Shown piece by piece: positions 24,359-36,994 of a DNA stretch of 64,000 nucleotides. Source of the DNA: Gnomoniopsis sp. IMI 355080 (taxonomy: Eukaryota > Ascomycota > Sordariomycetes > Diaporthales > Gnomoniaceae); NCBI GenBank assembly GCA_027946555.1, contig JAPEVC010000195.1:1-64000 (forward strand), given 5' to 3'. The position numbers and the translations under genes are program-made. Below the pieces are notes generated by a model, which was not told where the DNA came from, searched no databases, and worked only from the letters and a program-made list of their open reading frames with translations. How positions within the stretch are numbered: position 1 is the first letter of the stretch; every line of letters starts with the position of its first letter.

Positions 24359-25435
24359 GCTCATGTACGGCTCTTTTCTCGGACAACAACACACAGCGCT
24401 CGTTTTGAGGGGCTCAAGCTGTGTACTCCTAGAATCTTGGCTGTGCTTGAAGGATTGACTCTGAGTCTTATGGTGTACACAAGACTTGCAGGATTCGATA
24501 TGACCGGTCGTCGTGAGGACAGACCATGATTACTTAGTGTCAAGCCCTGCTCGAGCCAAAGGGAACGGCTCTCACGATGTTGGGTGCGAGGCACCCACAA
24601 GAAGGCATGTCACAAAGCAAAAGGATGGCAAGGAAGCCCGATCTGACCCGCACATGGGGTATGGGCTGGCGAGGGCTACAAAGAGTCGAGACCGAGATGG
24701 TTTCGGGGGGAACCCCGTTGGCGTGCTCAGGATTCGACACTGCTTCGCGTCGAGTGTTGACTCGACCTACTAGATGAGCACTTGAAGAATCAAGGCCGCG
24801 TGGTGTCAGCAATGGCGGCTCGCAAAGGACCTTACACATCTGCATGTAATTCTGCGGCACAAAGTTGAAAGCATGATGCCTCACAGAGGAACTGCCTTCT
24901 CAAGTTGTCAACCTCCAGTTGGCCTACAGTTTTGCAGGATCATTTGAAACCTTAGTTCAAAGACCATACACTCTTGCTTCAGCAAACCTTTCTCCAACAG
25001 TGAAATAAATCGACGTGCCTACGAGATCTCGGAACTGCACTTCGTCAGGAAAAACATAGGGCAGTTTCAAAAATGCGCCTGTCGTCTGATTCAGTACTTA
25101 GGTACCTACCTGGGTGGATAGTACAAGTGGATAGATGCTCTGGTGTAGAAACCCCTCCCACCCAAGTCTTGGGCGAGGAAGGGACGTTGAGGTAGAGGCC
25201 CATGCTCCAGTCGCCGGTATAGACGCCAATAACGTCAACATTGGGCACCTGCCTTGCGTAGCCTATAATCAAGTAGCTACTTGGGTAGGTATCCAAGATG
25301 TTGTGCGGAGCGCCTTCCGAATTTCGCAAACTCATCGAGAAGCAGACAACAATCCAAAAGTCCACCGCATTGCTATTGCATTGCTACCGCATGAAGAGAC
25401 CTAATAAGTCAACCAATCATTCTACATATTCAGTC
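24359..25435. other. Intergenic spacer, no gene seen
   Basis: 1.08 kb between Fcf1 and the F-box gene. It includes a TAGGTACCTACC motif near 25099. The frame used by the first F-box exon is open back to 25298, so part of the right end may be coding if an upstream ATG is used. Confidence 0.55.
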
Positions 25436-28400
25436 ATGTTCAGCAATAATTTCACACCGGGTCATGCGCGACTTATACGACGCGCTCATGCTGCCACTTG
25501 TGCACTATGCTATGGTTCCATTCCGAGACGCCTTGGTGGTCGGGACTGGTTGTGCGACGTCCGCATCATCAGCGAAACCCAGGACTGTGGACTCCCTAGG
25601 AAGAGGTATGTATTTACAATACCCATCTTGGGATTATGCCTTCGGCCCCTCATGTAACCTTGAAGTGCACAACTCGTCGTGCTGATTGTACCGTAGAGTC
25701 TTTATCTCTGGAAGAGCGATAGACAATACATTCTGCAAAATCACAGTTCGGGCTGGAGACGACCCTTGCGATCCTCTGGAAGACGAAGAAACGAGTGCTT
25801 TCTTTGTGTTTGAAGAGATCGGGGACCAACCACTCGCCTTCCCATTCCACACAGCATGCTACAGTATTTTTTGCCAGTGTCTCGACAGGGAGACCAACCA
25901 GAGTCTCGACAAAGAGGTGCTATATCGAACTATGAAGAACTTGTGCATTGTCTTCACGAGGGGGACGTCATCACTCGTTGATTCCTTGATGACGGAGTAT
26001 CAACAGGTGATCAAAGGTCTGAGTATCCCGAAATATCCAGGGCATTCTTGGTCTCGTGCTCAACACGTGGCCTTCGCTGATGCGGACCCTGAAATCATAC
26101 CTGAAGTGCTAGCATACTGCACCCAGTTACCTTTGCAAACGCAACAGACGGAGATCCTCCCATCCAGAGACCAACAAGGCAACAATAGTGATCCTTTCGA
26201 ACGCCTTCCACTAGAAGTGCATTACATGATCGCTTCCTTTACAACCATGCCTGCGTTATACTGTCTCCGGGTAGCGTCGCCAGTCTTTCGCCGCTTGAAA
26301 CTCGACGCCACTTTCTGGAAAGATCGTCTGTCCAAGGAGATGCCGTGGCTGCGCCGGTACGGCATTCCTGACTCCACGCAAATGCTCAACGCAGATGGTA
26401 CCTTACCGACAGTCAATTGGGCCCGCGTGTACCATCACATGCTTCGCCAGAGCAAGAGCTTCTTGGACAGGATCGATTATCTTTACCCCGGTCTCATCAA
26501 CCGACGTCGCATCTGGGCCAGGTGCGAGGCAATCCTAAAGTATTACTTTGTCAAGCAGAAGATAATGCCCAAAGATGTGTCCTCAGCTTACGAGGTATGC
26601 GCGAATGCCGCATGCACACGAATGCCGCGGCTTCTTCATCCAGATCCGAGAGACACCAACCCATTCACAGTGCTTCTTTTTGACAATCTCGAGGACGTCA
26701 AGAAGACTCAGCCTATCCTCCAGATCTCCTGGACATACATGGAAGAACTGGGACGTATGGAGCGCTTGAAGAGCAATTGCTGCACCTATTTACCCGCCGT
26801 TGCAACGAGTCTAAGTCGATCATCCGATTCAGAAGTACGTTTTCCAGCCAAAAGCAAGGTTCTTGTAGCATTTCCCGAGAACTCTTGGCTCAGAGGCATT
26901 ATCGTCACAACCCAAGAAGACTCGATTCTTTACAGCCAATGCGAAAGCTTCCGCAGCGTCACCGGTATCAGCTTTGTCTTCTCCAACGACCAACAGATAC
27001 ATGTTGGAAAATCTGAGGGAGACCGTCGTCTGCTGTACGTCCCTAAAGAACACTTCGCAGTGGGATTTCGCGGAGAGGCTGCCTACGACGGACGAATCTC
27101 CAAAATAGCTATACTATCCCAGCCGGTTTCGAAATTATACAAAATGAACAGCCCAACGATACCACGTATGGTGCGATCACCAAGGTCGTTGGAGTTGCAA
27201 CAAAAGTACCTCTGGAGACATGGTTGGCCCTCCCTTTCGCTGGAGATTATACCACACACATTTCGCTTTTCCTTTGCTCTCGAGCCACCATTCTACTTTA
27301 AAAGTGACCTGTCTGCCATGGAACCTCTTGTTTTCGGTACAACAGACGATGAACTTTCCAAGATCAGGGGCATCATAGCCGACGATTGCTTTGGTGGATT
27401 CGCGGTCCTTTATAAAGACGCTCAGATCCGTTCAATTGGCCAGATTGGTCGACCATTTGGAAATGTCAAGACCCTTTCTAGTAAGTCATTCCTTCCAGGT
27501 TTCAAGCAATGGAAAATGTTGAATTCATTTGATACCCGTGAAAACATTTGTTTCCCATATCAACACCTGCGTCACTTCACACTCGAGACAGCGTTCTGAC
27601 ACAGGATTTACTAGTCGATGGAGCAGGGGGGGAGCGCATCATTCGAATTTACTACAGTATGTTCTGTGAGGTAGAGGGCAGGTTTCGCCACGATTTAACT
27701 AGTCTTGGCTGGATACGAATAGTTACGAATCGTGGACGCCAGCTTATCGTCGGACAGCCACTTCTTAGCCGACTCCACGAGAAGGTGCAACCACCAGTCA
27801 GGGTTCACGGCCAACCCCCGCCTAACCTTTTCCTTGCCGGCTTCTATGGTTGGTGGTCTCCAGCCGCCCTCACTTTGGAAATGCCTAAAAAATCTGATTG
27901 GACATGGTTTGACGCCATGGGAGTGTTTTTGAGTCCTAAGCTCCAGAGCGCCTCGATCCCGGCAGACCCTTCGATTGAAGACGACCTCAAAGACGACACA
28001 GAAGGCTACGACTGGTGGGAACCAGAACCACCACCTCCCTGGTATGTTGAATCCGGGGATGTGATTGGAGATCTACCCGATTTGAGGACCTGTGTCAGTT
28101 GGATCGAACTACAGCGGCCATTTCGAAGGCCTTTGACTCTGGTACAGTGCCCTCCAGGTCTCGCGTCGGCTTTGCCACCATTTCTGGCTGGATTCATCTG
28201 TAGTTACCTCGACGATGATACCGAGACTGAAGAGCTAGTAGTCAGAGGAGCGACAGGACCCATCACAGAGCTGGCTCCGCTAGCTATCCTGAAAGGACCG
28301 ATCAGCCCGGCTGACTCCAAGTACGTCAACGACCGATTGGGAGGTATTCCTCAATCGTACCGGCTGAATGCAATACGCTTTTGGCTTGCCAAGAGCAATT

Positions 28401-28672
28401 TGTGTTTTCCGGACGGGACCCTTATTGGAATGCAATTCGTTTACGATACGCATACTAGTCCGCCATGTGGCATGTGCCAGGGCGCTTGCACGACCACAAT
28501 GTCGTTGGATGGGAAAGATGGCAATGAGAAAGCAATAGGCTTGAAGCTCTTCTTTGGGCCCTTGCGAATAAATCCGGCAGCTCAAGGAAGTCCGGACACA
28601 CGTATACTGGGCCCGCTTACATCGCGATCTGTTTTGGTGGGTATACAGGCTATGATTCTTGACGAATCGTAG
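25436..28672 (+). CDS. Large F-box protein of a fungal-specific family
   Basis: Three exons, 25436-25605, 25697-27480 and 27615-28672; introns of 91 and 134 bases; product about 1003 residues. The N-terminus has a CALCYGS/WLCDVRIIS block, followed by the PFHTACYSIFCQ segment. The F-box is at about residues 224-265 (FERLPLEVHYMIASF...LRVASPVFRRL). The remaining roughly 700 residues, with FWKDRLSKEMPWLRRY and GVFVF-like beta-rich blocks, match a large family of fungal F-box proteins of unknown target (possibly Pfam DUF7600; not verified). The F-box implies recruitment to an SCF ubiquitin ligase through Skp1. The second acceptor is 27614, not the nearer AG at 27604, because only 27614 keeps the frame (TLS-IDGAGGERI). 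In-frame ATGs at 25298 and 25391 are alternative starts. Confidence 0.75.
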
Positions 28673-29094
28673 TCAGAATCGACAGTTTAAAAGATGTAGA
28701 ACATCTCAAAGACCAGTATTTCTATGGCGATTGTATAATAGTACTGACAGAGGGGCTGTTATTTTGTGAATTCCGAGGTCCTTGTACCTCTCCTATTAAT
28801 TCGCTTCGGATGCCTCGAGTCTCTTGGTCAGCTCTTCTCCTAACCTCCCAGTGAAGCCCGAGAAAAGAAATCATTGTCGTGCAGTTTGACTTATACGACG
28901 TGAGCGAAGTGTAGTGTAGTAGAACTTATACAATAAGCTAGCTATATCCAAGTGCGAGGAAATGTGCGACCTTGCTATGTATCACGAAATAGATTCATCA
29001 TTCTGTTCAGCAGGTGGTCGCGGGGGTATCCAAGTCCCAAACAAGCCTATGTCCTCATTATTAACATCATCTTCGCCGTCCTCTTCGCCCTTAC
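28673..29094. other. Convergent spacer F-box/ABCG transporter
   Basis: 422 bases between convergent stops. The part next to the transporter, about 28990-29094 read on the minus strand, looks like protein-coding sequence out of frame with the transporter tail (see findings). Otherwise there is nothing. Confidence 0.55.
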
Positions 29095-32000
29095 TCAAAT
29101 CCATGCTACCTGAGTCCTAGAGTAGCTGACGTCTTGATCCCCGCCGTCCTCCTGCTCTTCGCCCTCACTCAAATAGTCCAACCAAGTTTCCCTCCCATCA
29201 TCGTCGTCGTCCTCTTCCCCTCCAATAACAAGTCTCTGGCCGCCATCAGTAATGTCATTGTCATCGCCCCAGTATATCTTCCCAATGCCCCCATACATTA
29301 TGATGCTGCTGCGTGACAGGCGTGACCCCAGCACTTTCCCGGCCTGCATAGCCTGTGAGCTGCGGCTGCTCAAGAACTTGCTCCACGGTACGCCTAGCGA
29401 GAAACCCTCGCTATTGTTCTCCGCGCTCCCTTTCTCAGACTTTGCAGGACGACTGCTGCCGGCTTGGGACGGAGACGAGGGACTATCTTTCTTGGGCTTG
29501 GGAACTCGCGTCCAGTAGAACGCAAAAGCCGCCACGGCGTTGAACAAGATGTACGCGAACAGGATCCCCAGATCGCGCCAGCGATGGCCGAAGTCGACGT
29601 GCACCCCGGCCAGCACGTCATCCGTCTTGTTGGTCGTACAGAAACTGCAGTTCATCGTGTCTGCCGGATTAACGAGGTATCCGCCCGCCTGGGAGATATA
29701 TTCTTGCAAATATTGGCCGCATGTCTGCCCGGCAGGCGGCATCAAGTGCAAAAACTCATTATCCGCGCAGTGTATACTTGCATGCGCAAGACCGGTACCC
29801 AAAAGCCCCTCGACGAGGTAGGTGAACGGGTTGACGCGGTACATCCACACCCAGAATCTGGGCGGGGCCTCGAGGATGCCGTTGAAGATGAACATCATGG
29901 TGAAGAGGAGGTTGCCGATTCCGGCGGCCTGGTCGGCGGCGTCAAAGATGGCACCGATCATGTGCGAAAAGGTGCTGGCCAGCAGGAAGAAGACGAGCAT
30001 GAAGAGTAAAGCCAGCACGCCGCGCGAGGCCGTGTCGTTTGTCTCGGCTGCGTTCCGGTTGAGGCCGACGAGATAGTACCACGCCGCGAAAGCCGGCACG
30101 GACATGAGCCCATTGTAGGCCATTTCGACGGCCATCTGCCCGCCTAAAAACGCGGCCCACGAATAGGTCCGGGAGGGCTGCTCTCGTTCCTCGTAGAGGG
30201 TGCGCTGGGCGACAAAGACGGGCAGGATCTGCTGCATCAGGTTGAGGTGCGTCGTGAGGAACATGAAGACGGCGATGGTCTGGGCGGTGATGCCCGCCTG
30301 GGTATTGGGGAGGTTGAGCAGCGAGAGGCCGATGAAGACGGCCGAGCCGATGGTCAAGAGCACCTTTGCGTAGATGTAACTTGGGGTGCGCCAGTAGTGT
30401 CGAGCCACGCGCCTGGTCACCTCGGACAGCTGGGTGGGGAAGGGCGCGGCGAAAGGGGGGTCGATCACCACCTGTTGCTGTTGTTGCGTTTGTCCGTCGT
30501 GTCTTGACCTCCTCCTTCCGGCTTCTTTGAGTCGGGCGAGGTGCGCCTTGACTTCTGCGTACTCGGCGCTCTGTTGCCATGCGGCGGGCCAGTCCACGCC
30601 CCTTTTTGCGCGGACTTGTTCGAGGATGTATTCGGCTGGGTTCTGCCTTTTTTTGGGCTGTGGGCCGCCGTTGCGGACGAAATAGTCGACGAGGATATTG
30701 GCGTTGCGTCCAATCTGGCCAAAGTAGACGGTGCGTCCTCCCGGAGCAAGGAGGAGGAGTCTGTCGAAGCGCTCGAACAGCTGGTTGTTTGTTGTTCACT
30801 TGTTAGCGATGTATATGAAAAAGAGGGACACGCGGAACGGAAGGGAAAGGTAAGATAAAAACTTACAATTGCTGATGGCTGATGGATCGTGCAAAGGATA
30901 GCCTGCCCATTCTTCCGCAACTTTTCTAGTAAATTGCAAATCGACATACTCGTCTGCGAATCCAAACCCGAGGTTGGCTCATCCAAGAATAGCAACAAGG
31001 CAGGACGAGCGGCCAGTTCAACACCAATCGTCAATCTCCTACGCTGTTCAACATTCAAACCTTCTCCGGGGACGCCTATCACGGCATTGGCGTACTCTGT
31101 CATCCCTAGAATATCAATGACCTTGTCGACGTACTCGATCTTTTCGCTATACGAGAACTTGGCGGGCTGGCGCAACACGGCGCTGAAAATGAGAGCCTCG
31201 CGCACCGTTGAGGTAGCCATATGCTGGTCTTGCTGCTTGACATAGCCGGTCTTTTGCTGAAAGGATACATCGCGCGGGGACCCATCGACGAGCATCTCGC
31301 CCGTGACGACGCCGGTGGAGAGGCGAGAGGCGAGGGCGTCGAGGAGCGTTGTTTTGCCGGCGCCGGACACGCCCATGAGCGCAGTGAGCGTTCCGGGCTC
31401 ACACCACCCGTCCACATTATCCAGGATGCGCTTTATGCCATCCTTGACTTTGACTTCGTAGCAGACGTTGCGCCAGTGGAAGATGGCCGTCTGGCGATCA
31501 ATGCCCAAGTCGCCATTGGCATCGCCCTTGTGATTATGCTGCTGCCCTTGCTGTTGCTGGTAGGTGTACTGATGACGAGGGTCCTGGAGTGGCCATCTTG
31601 TTGGCGCCGTATAATTTGTTCTCGAACCATTATACTCGGTGTATGCGCCCACATATATCGGGCTTTCATCGCCAGCGCCACTGCGACGCCATTGCCCGGT
31701 GAAGACCGGCGGCACAGGCGCAAGGGGAGGAATCCTGGACATGATTGGAGGAGCCTCCGTTGTCCGCTCTTTAGTAACGTGATCCTCGACATCTCGTGCC
31801 CGCTTCATTGGTACCTTTGGCTGCGCACCTTTGGGGAAAACAAGCACCTCCCCTTTGCTCTTCTCGCTGCTCACCAGCTCCGTTGCCACGAGGTGTAGCA
31901 GAAAGTACGCCAGCGCAAATGCGAAAATGAGACCGACGTTCCGCCATCGATGACTGTCCTGATAGCCAAACCCACCGACGATGTAGGTGCTCCCTTCGAC

Positions 32001-34232
32001 GACGTTGGTGCCTGCAACAGCCCCTTGCACGGCACACACGCGCGAGAGCTTCCCCATACTGTCCGTATCATCATAGGTCGGGCCAGAGGGAACGTAGGCT
32101 GTGCAAGGAAAACCACGCCCATCACCAAATTCATTGATCATCACGGCCTCAAATCCATACGCCACGGGACTGAGTTTAGCGATCCACGCGGCATAAGGTT
32201 TGTAATACATGGGCGGTATTGTAAAACCCGTGTACAATGCCAATGCAAGCAGCACCATCGTCGACGGAGCCATGGCTGCCGTGTGGCTCCTGGTCACAGA
32301 AGCGACGAATCGGAATAGTAAGCTGACGGCAAGCATCATGGCGAATTGGACCAGCAGGAAAAAGAAAAACGGAGCAGCTTCAGGGCGCAGGTTGCACATC
32401 CAGTAAAAGATCGTGTTGACAATAATGGCGTTGATCAGCTTGTAAGGCAGCGACATGACCAAATCGGCAATGGCCTCGGACGAAGCGTGATACATGGCAT
32501 ACCGGACATGCTTCTCGACGACGGCACGCTTGGCGTACAGGGCTGATACTTCGAGCACGCAGCCAAAGGCGTTAACCAGCGTGGCGGTGAAGAGGAGGGT
32601 GCTGCGCTCCGACATGGACGCCGCCGTGTTGGGCAGTCGAAAGAAGAGGCTGGCTACGACGATTGTCTGGAACAGATTGATGATGAGCATCATGATCGTC
32701 ATCTGCGGCGCAGCCTTGAGTAGCGCGAGTGCGCGCCACAGACACAACATGACCTGGCGTGGGTAGGAGATGGTGTAGGGTGATTTCCACCGTTGCAGGG
32801 ACGACTGGTCGCTCTTCTTGCTGGCCAGGAAATCGACAAAGTAGGTCCTTGAGCCGCTCAGACTGTAAAACGAGTCGTAGGCGTCGATCTCCTGGCAGAG
32901 CTTGTGTCGGTAGCTGCTCGTCCGCCACGCATCCGCAAACTCGTCGGGGGTTCGCGGGACTTTGTCCTGGCAGCCGGCCTTGACGATACGCTCGGTCGGG
33001 CTGGTCATGGACGTCAGGAAGTCCGGAGTTGTCTGGTTTCGCGGACAGACGAAGCCCAGACGCTGGAAATAGCGCTTGGCTTGTGACGTCTTGCCAAAAT
33101 AGATCTGTCGTCCCTCATACAGCACCAGGACTTTGTCAAACAGCTCATAGGCCTCCTGCGGGGCCTGGTAAATGGCCACTGCACTTGTCATGCCCATGAT
33201 ATCGCTCTGGATGCGCAACGTCCTGCAAAACTCGACCGTTGTGCCGCTGTCGAGCCCGCGCGTGCTATTGTCCCAGCACTGCACCGGCGCAAAGCTCAGC
33301 GCCGCCTCGGCGATGCTCACCCGCTTGCGCTCGCCGCCCGAGACGCCGCGCACGCCATCCGTGCCGCCGACGGGCGTCTGCATCGTGTGCTGGATCCCTA
33401 GCATGGCCATGGTGACGTCGCGCACCCGCCTTGCGTACTCGTCCGTCGTGAGGCCGCCGGGAGGTGTCTTGGGCGCCCTCGCGCGCGCGGCGAAGAAGAG
33501 CGTGTCGGCCACGGAGAGCGACGGGAAATGGACGTCCTCCTCGGCAATGTAGATTGCGTCGCCCCGGAAGTAGCGCCTCATCTCGTCGGCGCTCACGCCG
33601 CGAAAATTGAGATAGGCGTTTGCGGCCACCTGTGTGCCATGTGTATCCCCCGCGATCGTCCGCAGGAAGGTCGAACACCCACTCCCCGGCGGACCGAGGA
33701 CACACAGCATCTCGCCATCATCCACCCGGCCCTCGAGGTGCTGCAGGATGTGCACCTGCTCTGGCTTGTTGACGCCCAATAGACCCCTCACACCTGCGAG
33801 GGCCTTGAGCCACCAGGCGTTGCCGACGGTGCTCTGAAAGGCCGTGTCAGACCCATAGCCCGAGACGCTCAGCTTGCGGAACGCGACGCCCGCCTTGCGC
33901 ACCTCGCAGCTGTCGGAGCGGAGGTGGTAAAAGGACTTTGCCCACTCGCGTGCGTCAAAATTGGCGCCAAAGGGGTCGAGGGGCCCGTCCTTGTCGGGCG
34001 GTTTCGAGGCGTGAAGATCACCAGGAGACCCGGTTTGCTGCTGGGCGAGGAAGGTCTTGGCGAGCTCGACGAGGTCGGTGATGGCTTTGTATTCCTCGGC
34101 AGAAATGTGTACGGATTTGGGCCGGCTGCCGCTGGGCACACCGGGAAAACTGACGAGAGAGGTCCGGCGAGACCGACGTGAAGGATTTGGGGGCGGTGTT
34201 GGTGGTTGTAGGGTAGGAGCTGTGTCAGCCAT
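29095..34232 (-). CDS. PDR-type ABCG drug exporter with long acidic tail
   Basis: Two exons, 34232-30867 and 30780-29095; an 86-base intron joins HQPSAI to LFERFDRLLLL; product about 1683 residues. Layout is NBD1-TMD1-NBD2-TMD2, the full-size PDR (ABCG) arrangement. NBD1 has the fungal Cys variant of Walker A (GPPGSGCST), signature VSGGERKR and Walker B CWDNSTRGLDS. NBD2 has canonical Walker A GVSGAGKTT, a degenerate signature (NVEQRRR) and Walker B LFLDEPTSGLD. This asymmetry is normal for PDR pumps of the plasma membrane, which export azoles and secondary metabolites. After the last helix a tail of about 140 residues, ending in acidic repeats, makes it longer than the usual 1450-1550. It lies at the left edge of the metabolic gene run and is a candidate product exporter. 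Confidence 0.9.
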
Positions 34233-35393
34233 GATTGTTGACGAAGGTTACAGTTGCCTTGCAGCTACTGATACTAGCACATAGTGAAAACCCGTAAGTA
34301 AGGAAAGTGACCGTGGAGTGCAGGTATTATGTCGTGGTGAAGCCCTCCTCGGGCCCCCTCAGCATTCCAGGCTACAATTTTCACTACCGCCGTGATCATC
34401 GACGACGTCACGGCCATGACCACCATCATCTTGTCTTCTTGCTTCCTCGTCCCGTATAGAGTACATTGTCCTAACGAATACGGCGCCTCTCAACCCGGAT
34501 CTTCCGGTACGTCATCCTCCGCCGTCCACTGCCTTCTCTACTCACATGAGCTATATCTAAATTTTAGCCAAAACAGGAAGTTTAAGCGCCTATAAGATAT
34601 AGGGCATATACCTAGGTAAGGCAGCTGGAGACTAATACGTCTCTTTTTGGGGGGAGGGAGGTGGTAAAAGGAATAAGCCCCGGCACCAAAACAAGACAAG
34701 CTGTTCGTTTTGGACATAGTGCATTTGATTTTGACATTGGACGGTGAGCACATTGATTGGGGCCGAGGCCATAGGTACCGGAGCTCCGAGCGTTGAAGTG
34801 TCTTCGTATTCTCACATCAATTGGCAATCATATGCTAGGAAGTCACCGGAAGTTCCCGAAGACGGACAAAGCCAGATCTGCCAACCACCAATGTTAATTG
34901 ATTTACTATAACCCTATCGCCCACTTCAAGACAGCCTTACTCACAGCTCGGATTTCCCCAATCTATTTGACGCGTACGTGTATTCGAAGCCTGCATCAGT
35001 TAAATAATATCAATATCATAGTAAAGGTAGTTCAGTATGACCTGGAATGGGAGCGGGACAGACGTCACAACGTGTATATCTTAAAACATCCTTTTCGAGC
35101 TCAGGCAGACTATAATTGAGATGTTAAGGTTCTTGCGCATCTAATCGATTAGACGAACCCACGACGACCTTGAAAAGGCAACATTAGCGACATATACTCT
35201 AATTTATAATTGCATGATACATCCCGCTACTGCCCATGGCTGACTTTCGCTGAGTTCGACGTCGACTTTGTCCTTGTCTTGGTGGGATCCCTGTCTTCAT
35301 AGTCTGCCTTGAGAGCTTGGCTTTGCATTGGCATTCTTGATCATTTTGTACAACATTACAGCACCCATCATCGACACTCGACACTATATCGCA
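34233..35393. other. Divergent promoter region ABCG/permease
   Basis: 1.16 kb separates the divergent starts of the exporter and the permease. No gene is seen. Shared regulation is possible but no clear operator can be named. Confidence 0.6.
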
Positions 35394-36994
35394 ATGGCGG
35401 ACACTTCCGAGCCCGGGAAGCATACTCCTATGCTCGTTGACTCTAACGAGTCGAGAGATGGAAAGGAAGAAGGGCAACTGTCAAAGAAATTCCGCTTCTT
35501 TAGCACGCTCGGCGTCAACTACTCTCTGAATGCGACGCCACTCGTCGTGGGTTTGCTCCTCCAGCTCAGTCTGCTGGATGGTGGTAGCCCTTATTACTTC
35601 TACTCCTTCATTGTGTGCTTCTTCTTCCAGTCGTTGATTGCGCTGAGCTTGGCGGAGATGAGTGGTTTTATGCCGCACCCTTTGGGTATGTGAAGAATGA
35701 CACCACCCACACCGCAGTGGCTACGCGATGAGAAAGAGAAACGGGCTAATGTGTGATGGGCATTGAAACTTTTTCAGGCCAAATCTACTGGACCGCGAGT
35801 CTTGCGCCCGAGAAACTAAGTCGCCAGTTGAGTTATTGGTGCGGATGTCTCACCATCATGGCATGGACCTTTGCCCTCAGTGGCGTCGCTCAATTCTTCG
35901 GCACCGTGCTTACGGGCTTCGTCGTCCTCTGCAACCCAGCATACGTGCCGGAGCTTTGGCACATGTATCTCCTCTACGTTGCTGTCGCCGCCGTGGCCCT
36001 CGGCTTCAACACATTCGGCTACCGCCTGCTGCCCACCCTCGCCGTCTTCCTGGTCGTCTGGATCAACCTCGGGTCCTTCTTCATCTTCGTCTCGCTGCTG
36101 GCGCGTGCACCCAAGGCACCCGCCCAGCAGGTCTTTGTAGACGTAGAAAACAACTCCGGGTGGGCCTCCGACGGGCTCGTCTTCCTCCTCAGCTTCATCA
36201 CGGGTACAACGGCCATCAACTCGTTCGACGGGGCTGCGCATATGACGGCCGAGATGCCGCGACCCGAGCGGGATGTGCCGCGCGCCATGCTCGGCACAGC
36301 GCTCATGTGCGGCTTTACCGGCTTGCCCATGATTCTTGTCTATCTCTTCTCCCTGACGCAGCCGATGAACCTGTTGCAGCCCGTGGGCGGGCAGCCCATC
36401 CTGCAGCTGTTTGTCGACGCGTACGACTCGCGGGGGCTCACCATAACGTCGGGCCTCGTGTTTGTCGTGGCCTTGCTGTTCAGTCCTACGCTGATTACCC
36501 TGGCTGCGAGTCGGTGCTGGTGGTCCTTTGCGCAGATGGGGGCACTGCCCGCCAGCACGTGGCATGCGCGCGTCAACTCGAGGCTCAAGGTGCCTGCCAA
36601 CGCGGTACTTACCACGTTTGTCGTGGTCGTGGCGATCGGGGCGTTGATGTTTGGACCCAGCCAGATTCTTAGCACCATTATCAGCTGCGGGAATATCTGT
36701 TTCTTGTTGAGCTACACCATGCCGATTGCCTGCTTCCTGTTCCGGGGCCGGGACGATCTGCCAGAGAAGCGGTACTTCAACCTTGGCCGACGCTTGGGTC
36801 CCATGGTCAACCTGGTGGCGCTGGCGTGGACTGCATTGGCGATCGTGATGCTGTTATGGCCGACAATGTACCCGGTCGACAAGGTCAATATGAACTACGC
36901 CGTCGTTGTCGTGCCAGTCTTTTTAGTGTTGTGGGGAGTCAATTGGGTTGTGCATGCGCGCCGGACGCATCATCTACAGGCGGACGCTCTGTGA
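35394..36994 (+). CDS. APC-superfamily amino acid/choline/GABA-type permease
   Basis: Two exons, 35394-35685 and 35778-36994, with a 92-base intron joining PHPLG to GQIYW; product 502 residues with about 12 hydrophobic helices and a charged N-terminus of 30 residues. It belongs to the fungal amino acid/choline transporter branch (Hnm1, Uga4, Bat1 type): SLNATPLVVG in the first helix region, LAEMSGFMPHPLGGQIYW, SFDGAAHMTAEMPRPERDVPRAM and the SRCWWSFAQMGALP block. These permeases bring amino acids, GABA or choline-like amines across the plasma or vacuolar membrane. Beside the indole cluster it might supply a precursor, but such permeases are common genome-wide. The start at 35394 follows the only in-frame ATG near the conserved N-terminus. 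Confidence 0.88.

Noticed and set aside
27481..27604. Shorter intron 2 in the F-box gene ending at the AG at 27604
   Set aside because: It would put the last exon out of frame with the conserved DGAGGERI segment; the acceptor at 27614 keeps the frame.
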